Assembly: GCA_963773195.1 (NCBI GenBank)
Contig: CAVZAE010000019.1
Span: 62,001 to 126,000, forward strand
From: CAIWHR01 sp963773195
Lineage (GTDB): Bacteria; Pseudomonadota; Gammaproteobacteria; Burkholderiales; Casimicrobiaceae
DNA length: 64,000 nucleotides
Reading direction: 5' to 3'
Positions 39,479 to 47,508 of the stretch are shown here, in pieces. The notes beneath the pieces were generated by a model. That model saw nothing but the letters and a program-made list of their open reading frames with translations. It did not search any database and was not told the origin of the DNA. Every line of letters starts with the position of its first letter. The stretch's first letter is position 1. The position numbers were made by a program, and so were the translations under genes.

Positions 39479-40454
39479 AGAGATCGAGGCGGTTCTTCAC
39501 GCGCAGCAGGCGGGCCGCGCCCAGGCAGACCGCGGCGAACAGCACGACACCCTGGAACAGCGGCTGCCACAGCGGCTCGACGTTGAACACGAACAGCAGG
39601 TCGCCGATCGTCCGGAACATCAGCGCGCCGAAGATGGCACCGACGGCGCTGCCGACTCCGCCGAACAGCGACACCCCGCCCAGCACCACGGCCGCGATCG
39701 AATAGAGCGTGTAGGTATTGCCGTTGGCCGCCGACGCCTCGCCGGAGTACGTGATGAACGTCAGGAAGAGGCCGGCGACCGCAGCGAGCACGCCCGACAG
39801 CGTGTACACCATGAGCTTCGCGCGACGGATGGGCACGCCCGACATATACGCGGCCACTTCCGCCGAGCCGACGGCGTACGCCGCGCGACCTATCGCAGAG
39901 CGGCGGAACGGCAGCCACACGACGACGACCAATCCCAGCAGCAGCACGAGGCTGGCGGGCACGCCGCCGGGCAGCTGGCCGGTGAGGGCGTCCGCCAGCG
40001 TCGAGTTGACGTCGCCGCCGGGCACCGGTCGCAACGCGAGGGCGGCGCCGTAGTACACCGCGCCTGTAGCGATCGTCGTGACGATGGGCTGCAGCCGGCC
40101 GACGACGACGATCAGGCCGTTGATCGCGCCGCACAGCGCGCCTACCGCGAGCACGCCCAGCACGCCCAGGAACGTCTGCAACGGCGAACCGACGACGATC
40201 GCCGATGCGAGGCAGTTGGCGAGCACCATCACCATGCCGACCGAAAGATCGATGCCCGACGTCAGCACGACGAGCGTCTGCGCGACGGCGACGATCGCGA
40301 GCAGCACGCCTTTGTTCGCCGCGGTCTGCGCGACGTTGGCGTTGAAGCCCGCCGGATGGTTGGCCGCATAGATCGCGAACATCGCAAAGAAAGCGGCGGC
40401 CGCGAGCAGCGTGCCCTTGTGCTCGCGCAGCCAGTAGGACCAATCACCGCTCAT
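39471..40454 (-). CDS. CUT2 sugar ABC transporter permease, second subunit
   Basis: A 327-residue polytopic protein. It carries the same family signatures as its neighbour, with VLTSGIDLSVGMVMVLANC, QPIVTTIATGAVYYG and IAAVVLGGVSLFGGVG. The two permeases differ enough to be a heterodimer, as in the YtfT/YjfF-type CUT2 transporters. The start (MSGDWSYWLREH) overlaps the ATPase stop by 4 bp (ATGA), which points to translational coupling. It would sit in the inner membrane with the SBP in the periplasm. Confidence 0.9.
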   Translation of the reverse strand: MSGDWSYWLREHKGTLLAAAAFFAMFAIYAANHPAGFNANVAQTAANKGVLLAIVAVAQTLVVLTSGIDLSVGMVMVLANCLASAIVVGSPLQTFLGVLGVLAVGALCGAINGLIVVVGRLQPIVTTIATGAVYYGAALALRPVPGGDVNSTLADALTGQLPGGVPASLVLLLGLVVVVWLPFRRSAIGRAAYAVGSAEVAAYMSGVPIRRAKLMVYTLSGVLAAVAGLFLTFITYSGEASAANGNTYTLYSIAAVVLGGVSLFGGVGSAVGAIFGALMFRTIGDLLFVFNVEPLWQPLFQGVVLFAAVCLGAARLLRVKNRLDLYG

Positions 40455-41989
40455 GTCGGCCGCGCCGCCGCGGCACCGGCATGGGCATCCGCATCGATAT
40501 TGAGGGCGCTCGACACGAGCGCGCGCTCGGTGATCTCATCGCCGCGCAACTCGCGCCGAATGGCGCCGTCGTACATCACGAGCACGCGGTCGCAGCAGCC
40601 GACGAGCTCGTCGTAGTCGGTCGAGTAGAAGACGATCGCCGCTCCCCCCTGCGCGAGCTCGCGCAAGAGGGCGTAGATCTCCTGCTTGGTGCCGACGTCG
40701 ATGCCGCGCGTCGGATCGTTGAGGAGCAGGATCCGCGGCGCCATCATCAGCCACTTGCCGATGACGACCTTCTGCTGGTTCCCGCCCGACAGCGAGCCCG
40801 CGGGGACAAAGGTGCCGTCGGTGTGCACTCCGAGAAGCCGCACGATCCGGTCGACGGCGTCGCGCTCGGCCTTGCGATCGACCACACCGAAGCGCGACAG
40901 CCCGTCGAGCGCGGCGAACGAGAGATTGTCGCGGACCGACATCGGCAGCATGAGGCCCTCGGTCTTGCGATCCTCGGGGATCAGCGCCATGCCGATCGCC
41001 TTGCGTTTGGCGACGCTCGGGCCACCAATCACGACGGGCCGGCCGTCGACCGCCACCAGGCCGGTGGTCCCGCGCAGCACACCGAAGAGCGCGAGCAGCA
41101 ACTCGCGCTGGCCCTGGCCGTCGAGGCCGCCGACGCCGACGACTTCGCCGGCGTCCACGCGGAAGGAGAGGTCGTTCAACCGATCCGTCCAGCCGAGATG
41201 GCGCACCTCGAGCCGCGGCGGAGCATCGCTCGCGGCGCGCGGCGGCAGGGGCGGAAATTCGGCGTTGTACTCGCGGCCGATCATGAGCTCGACGACCTCG
41301 CTGTCGCTCTTCGTTCCCGCCGCGTAACTGGCCACGCTGCGACCGTTCCGGAACACCGTGCACTCGTCGGCCAGCTCGGTGATCTCGTGCATCCGGTGCG
41401 AAATGTAGACGAGCGCGAGCCCTTCGCTCCGCAGCCGCTTCAGGACGGCGTAGATCTTCGTCACGTCGGCCGCGGTGAGCGCGGAAGTGGCCTCGTCCAG
41501 GATCAGGATCCGCGGCTTGCGGGCGAGCGCCTTGGCGATCTCGACCAGCTGCCGGCGCGAGAGCGACAAGTCCTTGACCAGCGCGAGCGGATGGACGTTG
41601 TCGGCTCCTGCGCGTGCAAGCGCCTCGGTAGCCAGCCGGCGCTGCGCGCCACGGTCGATGAGCCCGAAGCGGCGCGGCGGATTGCTGATGGCGATGTTGT
41701 CGGCGACCGACAGGTCGGGGATCAGCGACAGCTCCTGGAAGATGCAGGCGATGCCGGCCGCGTTGGCCGCGGCCGGCGAGGCGAACGAGACCAGGGCGCC
41801 ATCGAGGAGCATCCGGCCTTCGTCGGGCGCGACGACGCCGGCCATGATCTTGATCAGCGTCGACTTGCCGGCACCGTTCTCACCCAGGACGGCGTGGATG
41901 CGGCCCGACTCGATCGTGAGGTCGGCTTCCTGGAGCGCTCGCACGCCACCGTAGCGCTTGGAGACGCCCTGCATCACGAACAAGCTCAT
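40451..41989 (-). CDS. CUT2 sugar ABC transporter ATPase, two-domain
   Basis: About 512 residues with two fused ABC domains, as in RbsA/MglA. The first domain has the P-loop LGENGAGKSTL, the signature LSLSRRQLVEIAKAL and Walker B ILILDEATSAL. The second has a degenerate P-loop (VGGLDGQGQRELL), which is usual for this family, a signature LSGGNQQKVVIGKWL and Walker B ILLLNDPTRGIDVG. The ATG at 41989 has GGGGGAGC upstream; the frame extends 27 nt further without a site. It hydrolyses ATP to drive sugar import through the two permeases downstream. Confidence 0.93.
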   Translation of the reverse strand: MSLFVMQGVSKRYGGVRALQEADLTIESGRIHAVLGENGAGKSTLIKIMAGVVAPDEGRMLLDGALVSFASPAAANAAGIACIFQELSLIPDLSVADNIAISNPPRRFGLIDRGAQRRLATEALARAGADNVHPLALVKDLSLSRRQLVEIAKALARKPRILILDEATSALTAADVTKIYAVLKRLRSEGLALVYISHRMHEITELADECTVFRNGRSVASYAAGTKSDSEVVELMIGREYNAEFPPLPPRAASDAPPRLEVRHLGWTDRLNDLSFRVDAGEVVGVGGLDGQGQRELLLALFGVLRGTTGLVAVDGRPVVIGGPSVAKRKAIGMALIPEDRKTEGLMLPMSVRDNLSFAALDGLSRFGVVDRKAERDAVDRIVRLLGVHTDGTFVPAGSLSGGNQQKVVIGKWLMMAPRILLLNDPTRGIDVGTKQEIYALLRELAQGGAAIVFYSTDYDELVGCCDRVLVMYDGAIRRELRGDEITERALVSSALNIDADAHAGAAAARPT

Positions 41990-42075
41990 TGGGTAAGCTC
42001 CCCCAGGCTCGCCCACTGCGTGGGCAGCGCCTTCCCCCTCCGTGGGAGGGTAGGTGTTGGCAACTGCTCACGACT

Positions 42076-42130
42076 CGCCTTCGGGCGGCCGTGCGGCGAG
42101 CCGTGGGCGCCTTCGGGCGGCCGTGCGGCG
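42076..42130 (-). repeat. Two tandem 23-bp hairpin repeats between SBP and ATPase genes
   Basis: The same 23 bp (cgccttcgggcggccgtgcggcg) occurs at 42076-42098 and 42108-42130, separated by 9 bp. Each copy folds as CGCC-loop-GGCG with a four-base loop, and part of the GGCCG tail can pair too. They lie downstream of the sugar-binding protein gene and upstream of the ATPase gene on the same transcript. Hairpins placed here commonly protect the 3' end of the SBP message or reduce read-through so that the SBP is made in excess. That role is inferred from position. Confidence 0.6.
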
Positions 42131-42172
42131 CTCATGCCAAAGCGCGGGAGCCCCAGGGGGCCCCCGCCCGCG

Positions 42173-43291
42173 TTACTTGTTCGCTTCGGACTGCCCCATG
42201 ATCTCCTGCGCGGTGAAGTTGATGCCGCAGGTGGGGAACGCATTGCCGACGAAGAAGTTGTCGGGCTGGGCCGCGTAGAAGTCGGTGCCGTCCTTCAAGT
42301 TCGGGTATTCGGCCTTGGCGAGGGGCAGCTTAACGGACTGCGGCACGACCTTGCCTTCGAGCGCCGCGATCGCGGTCTTGATCGCCACCGCCACCTGCGC
42401 CGGTCCGGTGCCCGCCGACGCGCACTTGAGCCCCTGCTCGCCGAGCTTGCCGCAGAACTTGCGGAAGCCGTTCTCGGTCTCGCCGCCGAACGGGACCATC
42501 GGGTGCTTCGCGTCGAGCATCGCTTGCACGACGCCGGTGTCGCCGCCCTGCGCGGTGATGCCGTCGAACTTCTTGTGGACGGCGAGCGCGTCGGCTGTGA
42601 CCTTCTGCGCGGTCGGATCGTCCCACTTGCCGATGACCTCGACGACTTCCCACTTCTTGCCCGACGCCTTGAGCACCTCTTGGATGCCCTCGTGCCGGTC
42701 GCGGTCGACCGACGTGCCGGACACGCCGCGCACCTCGAGCACCTTGCCGCCGTTCGGCACGTTCTTGACGAGCCATTCGGCCCAGTACTTGCCCAGGCCC
42801 TTCTGGTCGACGTTGACGTTGATCGCTTCCTCGGTATCGAGAATGTTGTCGAACGCGACCAGAACGACGCCCGCGTCGTTCGCGCGCTTGATCACCGGCT
42901 TGAACGCCGCGGGATTCTGCGCATTCACGACGATCGCGTCGTAGCCCGAGTCGATGAAGTTGTTGATCGCGCCGATCTGCGCGGCGACGTCCTCGCCGGT
43001 CGATACGACCTTGAACTCCTTGAGCTTCGCGGCGACCTCGGGCTGCGCGGCGTACGCCTTCGCCGTCTTGATCATCTGGATCCGCCAGGTGTTCGCGATA
43101 TAGCCGTTCGCGAGCGCAATGCGGTACGGTCCCTTCTTGGCCGGATACTGGAACATCTTCGTGTTGCTCGCCCACGGCGCGAAGCACTGCGGATCCGAGT
43201 TGGGCGCCGTCACGACTTTCGGCGGCGCCGCGGTCGCGAGTCCGGCGGCTAGGAGCGTGAGAGCGGCGACAACGGGACGACGGATGAACAT
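42173..43291 (-). CDS. Periplasmic sugar-binding protein of the CUT2 transporter
   Basis: A 372-residue protein with a signal peptide (MFIRRPVVAALTLLAAGLATA). The mature part has the periplasmic-binding-protein type 1 fold of the ribose/xylose group: RIALANGYIANTWRIQMIK, GAINNFIDSGYDAIVVNAQNP, VFAFDN-type text at VVLVAFDNILDTEEA, EVRGVSGTSVDRDRHEGI and ITAQGGDTGVVQAML. It captures a sugar and delivers it to the two permeases. It is the first gene of the transporter operon, 183 bp upstream of the ATPase start, with the paired hairpins between. The ligand is unknown; the adjacent lactonase suggests an aldose or uronic acid. Confidence 0.92.
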   Translation of the reverse strand: MFIRRPVVAALTLLAAGLATAAPPKVVTAPNSDPQCFAPWASNTKMFQYPAKKGPYRIALANGYIANTWRIQMIKTAKAYAAQPEVAAKLKEFKVVSTGEDVAAQIGAINNFIDSGYDAIVVNAQNPAAFKPVIKRANDAGVVLVAFDNILDTEEAINVNVDQKGLGKYWAEWLVKNVPNGGKVLEVRGVSGTSVDRDRHEGIQEVLKASGKKWEVVEVIGKWDDPTAQKVTADALAVHKKFDGITAQGGDTGVVQAMLDAKHPMVPFGGETENGFRKFCGKLGEQGLKCASAGTGPAQVAVAIKTAIAALEGKVVPQSVKLPLAKAEYPNLKDGTDFYAAQPDNFFVGNAFPTCGINFTAQEIMGQSEANK

Positions 43292-43427
43292 CGGATCCTC
43301 CTATGCGATGGGAAGCGGGGGCGGCTCATGCCGCTCTCGGCCATGCGCGCGAACGCCGCGCTCGCGGCAGGATACCCGCGGGCCGACGATCCCACAATCG
43401 CCGGCGCATGGGCGAATGGAGTCCGGG

Positions 43428-44105
43428 CTAGCCGGTCTTGTCGATCCAGTCCGCCAGTGCACTCGCCATTGCGACCTGGACTTCGGCATCGGTGTGTCCC
43501 GAGCGTGCCGGCACATGGAACGAATGGTCGGCCTCATCGAACAGCCAGAAGGTCGCGCGCGAGCCGAGCCTGGCTGCGAGCTTCTGCAGCAGGGCGAACT
43601 CGGCGAACTCATCCCGGGAGCCCTGGAAGAAGAGCATCGGGATATCGACGTCGACGAGATGCTCTCCGCGCGTCTCGCCGGGCTGCCCTGGGGGATGCAG
43701 CGGGAAGCCCAGGAAGACGAGCCCGCGGACGCCCGGAAGCGGCTTCTTGGCTTGCGCCTGCGACGTCATCCGGCCGCCGAACGACTTCCCGCCGGCGTAG
43801 AGCGGCAGTTCCGGCACGAGCCGAGCCGCGGCAGCGACGGCGGCGCGGACCGCGGCGGTCGCGACACGCGGTATATCGGGACGGTTCGAGCCGCGTTCCA
43901 CGTAGGGAAACTGGTAGCGCAACGTCGCGATTCCACGCTCCGCGAGGTGCCCGGCGACGCTGGCCATGAACGGATGCGCCATGCCGGCACCCGCGCCGTG
44001 CGCCATCACGTAGCAAGCACGGGCCGCGGACGGCGCTTGCAGGAGGGCCGAGACGCGCTGGGTATCGTCGACGGCGAAGATGACCGGTTGCGGATTCGTG
44101 CTCAT
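43428..44105 (-). CDS. Alpha/beta hydrolase, KANL3/Tex30-like
   Basis: A 225-residue protein starting MSTNPQPVIFAVD. It has the fold signatures CYVMAHGAGAGMAHPFM, the nucleophile elbow GGKSFGGRM, LVFLGFPLHPPG, the acid in FFQGSRDEFAEF and the histidine in FDEADHSFHVP. This layout matches the KANL3/Tex30 (dienelactone-hydrolase-like) family of cytoplasmic hydrolases with unknown substrate. The frame runs upstream to 44207, but the ATG at 44105 fits the family start. It lies 137 bp downstream-side of the sugar-binding gene and 112 bp from the degenerate fibronectin remnant. It may be transcribed separately. Confidence 0.8.
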   Translation of the reverse strand: MSTNPQPVIFAVDDTQRVSALLQAPSAARACYVMAHGAGAGMAHPFMASVAGHLAERGIATLRYQFPYVERGSNRPDIPRVATAAVRAAVAAAARLVPELPLYAGGKSFGGRMTSQAQAKKPLPGVRGLVFLGFPLHPPGQPGETRGEHLVDVDIPMLFFQGSRDEFAEFALLQKLAARLGSRATFWLFDEADHSFHVPARSGHTDAEVQVAMASALADWIDKTG

Positions 44106-44216
44106 CGCCTGCGCTGCCGACGAAGGACAGCAGCAGGCGAAGCCAAGTTCCGCCGACGGGGCCGGCGCCCGCAGCGTGATATGCCCGTCGTCGCCGTCAC
44201 GATGCACGATAACCGC

Positions 44217-44474
44217 TCAGATTGCCCGCGCATCGGTCGCGCGCACCCAATAGCGGTAGGTGGACGACGGTGCGCGCCCAAATCGGTGTAGAAAGGTCCC
44301 GACGGCGTCGCGATCCGCACAAACGTCGAGCAACCAGCGTAGCACTCGACCTTGTATCCGGCGACCCGTACGTTGTCGGTCGAGGCGGTCCAGCTCAAAT
44401 TGATGACGCTGGAACCGCTCGCGGTGGACGTGCGATTGGAAGGTGCCGGTCGGTGCCGTCCTGTCGGGGCCGGG
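44217..44474 (-). pseudogene. Degenerate fourth fibronectin-III repeat after the stop codon
   Basis: Directly after the TAG of the fibronectin/PKD gene the DNA still encodes a fibronectin repeat, in other frames. The text reads GSSVINLSWTASTDNVRVAG, then YKVECYAGCSTFVRIATPSG, and, after a second shift, TYRYWVRATDARAI and a TGA at 44217. At least two frameshifts and one stop separate it from the main gene. It was probably the last repeat of a longer protein. Either the gene was shortened by mutation or the assembly has indels here. Confidence 0.6.
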
Positions 44475-45965
44475 CTACTGCGGCGTCGTCACCGAAGCGA
44501 TCGCCGTGTAAGGACCGAGATTCCCCGCCGAATCCATCGCCCTGACGCGATAGCGATAGGTCCAGCCCGGGTGCACCCAATCTGTATAGGAGGTCCCAGT
44601 TGGCGCTCCGATCTGAGCAAACGTCGCGCAGCTCGCGCCCGTACAGCGTTCGACCTTGTATGCGGCAACTTTCACGTTGTCGGTGGCCGCCGTCCATGTC
44701 AGGCGGACAGAAGTGGTGCCGGTCGCGACCGCGGAGAAGCTTCCCGGCGCGCTCGGCGGCGTCGCGTCCGCGCCGGAGCTTGTCGTCGCCTGAGCGATGG
44801 CCGAATAGGCCCCGAGATTGCCCGCCGCGTCGGTCGCGCGGACGCGATAGCGGTAGGTCGTCGAGGCGGCCAATCCGGAGTTGCTGAACGTGGTGCCCGT
44901 CGACGTCGCGATCTGCGCGAAGGTCGAGCAGCTCGAACCCGTGCAGCGCTCGATCCTGTAGCCGGTGACGCCCACGTTGTCGGTCGCTGCGCCCCAGCTC
45001 AGATTGATCTGCGCACTGCCCGAAGCCGTCGCACTCGGCGTGCCGGGCGCGCTCGGCGGCGTCGTGTCAGTCCCGCCGGTCGTCGTCGCCTGGGCGATCG
45101 CCGAATAGGCGCCGAGATTGCCCGCCGCGTCGGTTGCACGGACGCGATAGCGGTAGGTCGTCGAGGCGGCCAATCCAGAGTTGCTGAACGTGGTGCCCGT
45201 CGACGTCGCGATCTGCGCGAAGGTCGAGCAGCTCGAACCCGTGCAGCGCTCGATCCTGTAGCCGGTGACGCCCACGTTGTCGGTCGCTGCGCCCCAGCTC
45301 AGATTGATCTGCGCACTGCCCGAAGCCGTCGCACTCGGCGTGCCGGGCGCGCTCGGCGGCGTCGTATCCGAGCCCGTGGTGACCGTGATGTAGTTCGACT
45401 TGGTGCTCGTGTTGGCTCCCCCCGGGCCGGTGACCTTCAGCGCCACCGTGTACGTGCCGGCGGTCGAGTAGACCTTGACGGGATTCGCGACAGTGCTCGT
45501 CGTGCCGTCGCCGAACGTCCACGAGTAGCTTGTGATCGCGCCGGTCGACGAGTTGGTGAAGTTGAGCGCGAGGGGTGCTTTGCCCGACGTCGCGCTTGCG
45601 GTAAAGCTTGCGACCGGCACTTTGTAGGCGACCGTCCCGGCGGCGTCGTTCGAGCGCCCACCCTCGGTGTGCGTCGTGTCGTAGGCGGCCACCGCGAAGT
45701 GATACGTCGCACCCTCGGTCAGATTAGTGACGCTCGCGGTCGTGATGTTGCCGACATCGACGGAGCCGTTGTAGCTGCCGGCGCTCGGGCCGTAGTGGAT
45801 TACATAGCCGCGGACGTTCGGACTGTTCACGGCGTCCCAGGCGAGAGTGATGCTGCCCGCGGCGAATACCGGCGCGGCGAGCGTGAGCAGGAATGCGTAC
45901 AGGGAGGCGCGCGCACAGGCCAACAGCGTCGCGCCGCGTCGATCGTGACGGGCAGAAGGAATCAT
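44475..45965 (-). CDS. Exported fibronectin III/PKD repeat protein
   Basis: A 496-residue protein with a signal peptide (FLLTLAAPVFAAG). The order is one Fn3 repeat (ITLAWDAVNSPNVRGYVIHY), one PKD repeat (FTNSSTGAITSYSWTFGDG), and three more Fn3 repeats. Repeats two and three are almost identical to each other (PPSAPGTPSATASG...QATT), and each has a CTGSSCSTF cysteine pair. No enzyme domain is present. It is probably a surface or secreted adhesion or carbohydrate-matrix protein. A broken further repeat lies after the stop. No sortase or PEP-CTERM anchor is seen. Upstream is a long AT-rich gap, so it likely has its own promoter. Confidence 0.85.
   Translation of the reverse strand: MIPSARHDRRGATLLACARASLYAFLLTLAAPVFAAGSITLAWDAVNSPNVRGYVIHYGPSAGSYNGSVDVGNITTASVTNLTEGATYHFAVAAYDTTHTEGGRSNDAAGTVAYKVPVASFTASATSGKAPLALNFTNSSTGAITSYSWTFGDGTTSTVANPVKVYSTAGTYTVALKVTGPGGANTSTKSNYITVTTGSDTTPPSAPGTPSATASGSAQINLSWGAATDNVGVTGYRIERCTGSSCSTFAQIATSTGTTFSNSGLAASTTYRYRVRATDAAGNLGAYSAIAQATTTGGTDTTPPSAPGTPSATASGSAQINLSWGAATDNVGVTGYRIERCTGSSCSTFAQIATSTGTTFSNSGLAASTTYRYRVRATDAAGNLGAYSAIAQATTSSGADATPPSAPGSFSAVATGTTSVRLTWTAATDNVKVAAYKVERCTGASCATFAQIGAPTGTSYTDWVHPGWTYRYRVRAMDSAGNLGPYTAIASVTTPQ
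44767..45366 (-). repeat. Tandem 300-bp duplication encoding two near-identical Fn3 repeats
   Basis: The two units, about 44767-45066 and 45067-45366, match over almost their full length with only a few base changes. Most other Fn3 repeats in the gene are diverged. The near identity shows a recent duplication or ongoing recombination. It is also a likely cause of assembly trouble around the degenerate repeat nearby. Confidence 0.8.
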
Positions 45966-46575
45966 GGCTTTTCGTTAAAAGACCGTCCGCAACGACGCGA
46001 CGAGGCACGATGAGGTGCCTCGCGCAACGCGGGCCAGACCCTATGTGGGAAGGGGCCGCAGGCTCGTGTCACGCGCGTGCGTGCGATACGCCTAGCGGCG
46101 ATCGGACGGGGAGGGTTGCTCGACGTTCCCGCCCGATGACAGACAGAAACTGCGTACTTTCAACCCGGGGCACCAGCACGTGCCCCGCTAATTCTACTAT
46201 CTCGTTCAATATCACGTCGTCTGCACCAATACTCATGACGATAGCATCGGCGGGATTGCCGACTTAATACACTGTTTATTCTATTTTATTCTCTCCCTTA
46301 TCGTTTTTTGCAAGGCGGATTTTACACACATCGAGATTAACGTCAACCCTTATTCGCAGACTTTTTGAGTTGCATATCACTGGATGAAATGAAAGTCGAA
46401 CACTGTAAGAAAACCCTACACCATTAGTCGGGAACAAACATGACGTCGACATGGTGAGGCCCGGGTTAGAGCGACGAAGGGGCGCGGCGAGCCACGATGG
46501 GCGCGCTTGAGTCCACACGAGCGCAGCCCTTTAAACTGAGGCGAGCTCAGGGTCTTGCCGCTCAACCGCCACGCC
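45966..46575. other. Long intergenic gap with an AT-rich core
   Basis: No gene is supported in these 610 bp. A hairpin with an 8-bp stem (cggggcac/gtgccccg) lies at 46166-46187. From about 46190 to 46445 the DNA turns strikingly AT-rich (runs such as tttattctattttattctc and gttttttgcaag), in contrast to the GC-rich surroundings. It separates a minus-strand from a plus-strand gene, so it probably holds divergent promoters. An 80-codon frame inside it has no gene-like features. Confidence 0.6.
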
Positions 46576-47454
46576 ATGGTGTCTCCGCGCATTGCTTCCA
46601 TCGTCGTCGTTCACCTCGTCGACGGCACCTACGAGCTGTTCCGCCACTTCTACGGCTTGCGCCGTTTTACGAAGGGCAAGGATCCGCCGTACGGCGCCGT
46701 GATCGGTGTGCTGCAGACGGTCCTGCAGATGTTCGAGAAGGGCGCGACCCATCTCGGCGTTGCGACCGATCATGTGATCGAGTCTTTCCGCAACCGGCTC
46801 TGGGACGGCTACAAGACGGGCGAGGGCATCGATCGCGCGCTCTACGCACAATTCCACCCGCTCGAGGAAGCGCTGGTCGCGATGGGCGTCGTCGTCTGGC
46901 CGATGGTGGAACTCGAGGCCGACGATGCGCTGGCCTCGGCCGCGAGGATCGCGGCCGAGGATCGTCGCGTGCAGAAGGTCTGCATCTGGACGGTCGACAA
47001 GGATCTGGCTCAGTGCGTGCGCGACGATCGCGTCGTCCAGATGGATCGCCGGGCGCGCCGGATGTTCGACGCAGACGCGGTGCGCCAGAAATTCGGTGTC
47101 GCGCCGGCACTGATCCCCGACTATCTCGCACTCGTCGGCGACGCCGCCGACGGTTATCCGGGCATCGCCGGCATCGGCGCCGTCGGCGCGGCGCGCCTGC
47201 TCAATCGCCACGGTCCCATCGAGGCGTTTCCGCCGGAGGTGCTGGGCGAGCGCCGCAAGCAGGCGCTCCTGTTCAAGCAGCTCGCGACGCTGCGGACGGA
47301 CGCCCCGCTGTATCGCCGCGTCGACGAGCTGCGCTGGCGCGGTCCACGACCCGAGTTCGCAGAGTGGGCCGAGCGGATGGAGTCGCCGCGGCTGGTCGAG
47401 CGCGCCCGCAAGGCTTGGCAGGCCCTCGAGAATCCGCAGCGCACCTCGGGGTAG
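46576..47454 (+). CDS. 5'-3' exonuclease/FEN-like nuclease (stand-alone)
   Basis: A 292-residue protein resembling the N-terminal nuclease of DNA polymerase I. It has VHLVDGTYELFRHFYGL with the first metal aspartate, ATDHVIESFRNRLWDGYK, VELEADDALASAARIA with paired acids, ICTVDKDL-type text at IWTVDKDLAQCV, and VGDAADGYPGIAGIGAVGA, the helix-hairpin-helix. All metal-site acids appear kept. It would cut 5' flaps or RNA primers. ATG at 46576 is chosen; a TTG at 46555 is possible. There is no polymerase domain. It lies next to the AfsR/MalT-type regulator with no known link. Confidence 0.88.
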   Translation: MVSPRIASIVVVHLVDGTYELFRHFYGLRRFTKGKDPPYGAVIGVLQTVLQMFEKGATHLGVATDHVIESFRNRLWDGYKTGEGIDRALYAQFHPLEEALVAMGVVVWPMVELEADDALASAARIAAEDRRVQKVCIWTVDKDLAQCVRDDRVVQMDRRARRMFDADAVRQKFGVAPALIPDYLALVGDAADGYPGIAGIGAVGAARLLNRHGPIEAFPPEVLGERRKQALLFKQLATLRTDAPLYRRVDELRWRGPRPEFAEWAERMESPRLVERARKAWQALENPQRTSG

Positions 47455-47508
47455 AGGCCCAAGCCGTTCTGGTGCGATCATAGCGGTTTAGCGTTCGCCC
47501 GCTGTCCC

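Noticed and set aside
37025..39586. Long plus-strand open frame of about 850 codons
   Set aside because: It is antisense to the sigma, lactonase and permease genes; it is rich in Arg, His and Asp and shows no domain, as expected of GC-rich shadow frames.
40481..43252. Long plus-strand open frame of about 920 codons
   Set aside because: It lies antisense to the ABC ATPase and sugar-binding genes, whose motifs are complete; no family features are seen in it.
46276..46518. 80-codon minus-strand open frame in the AT-rich gap
   Set aside because: It has no ribosome site, no family features, and arises from the AT-rich composition.
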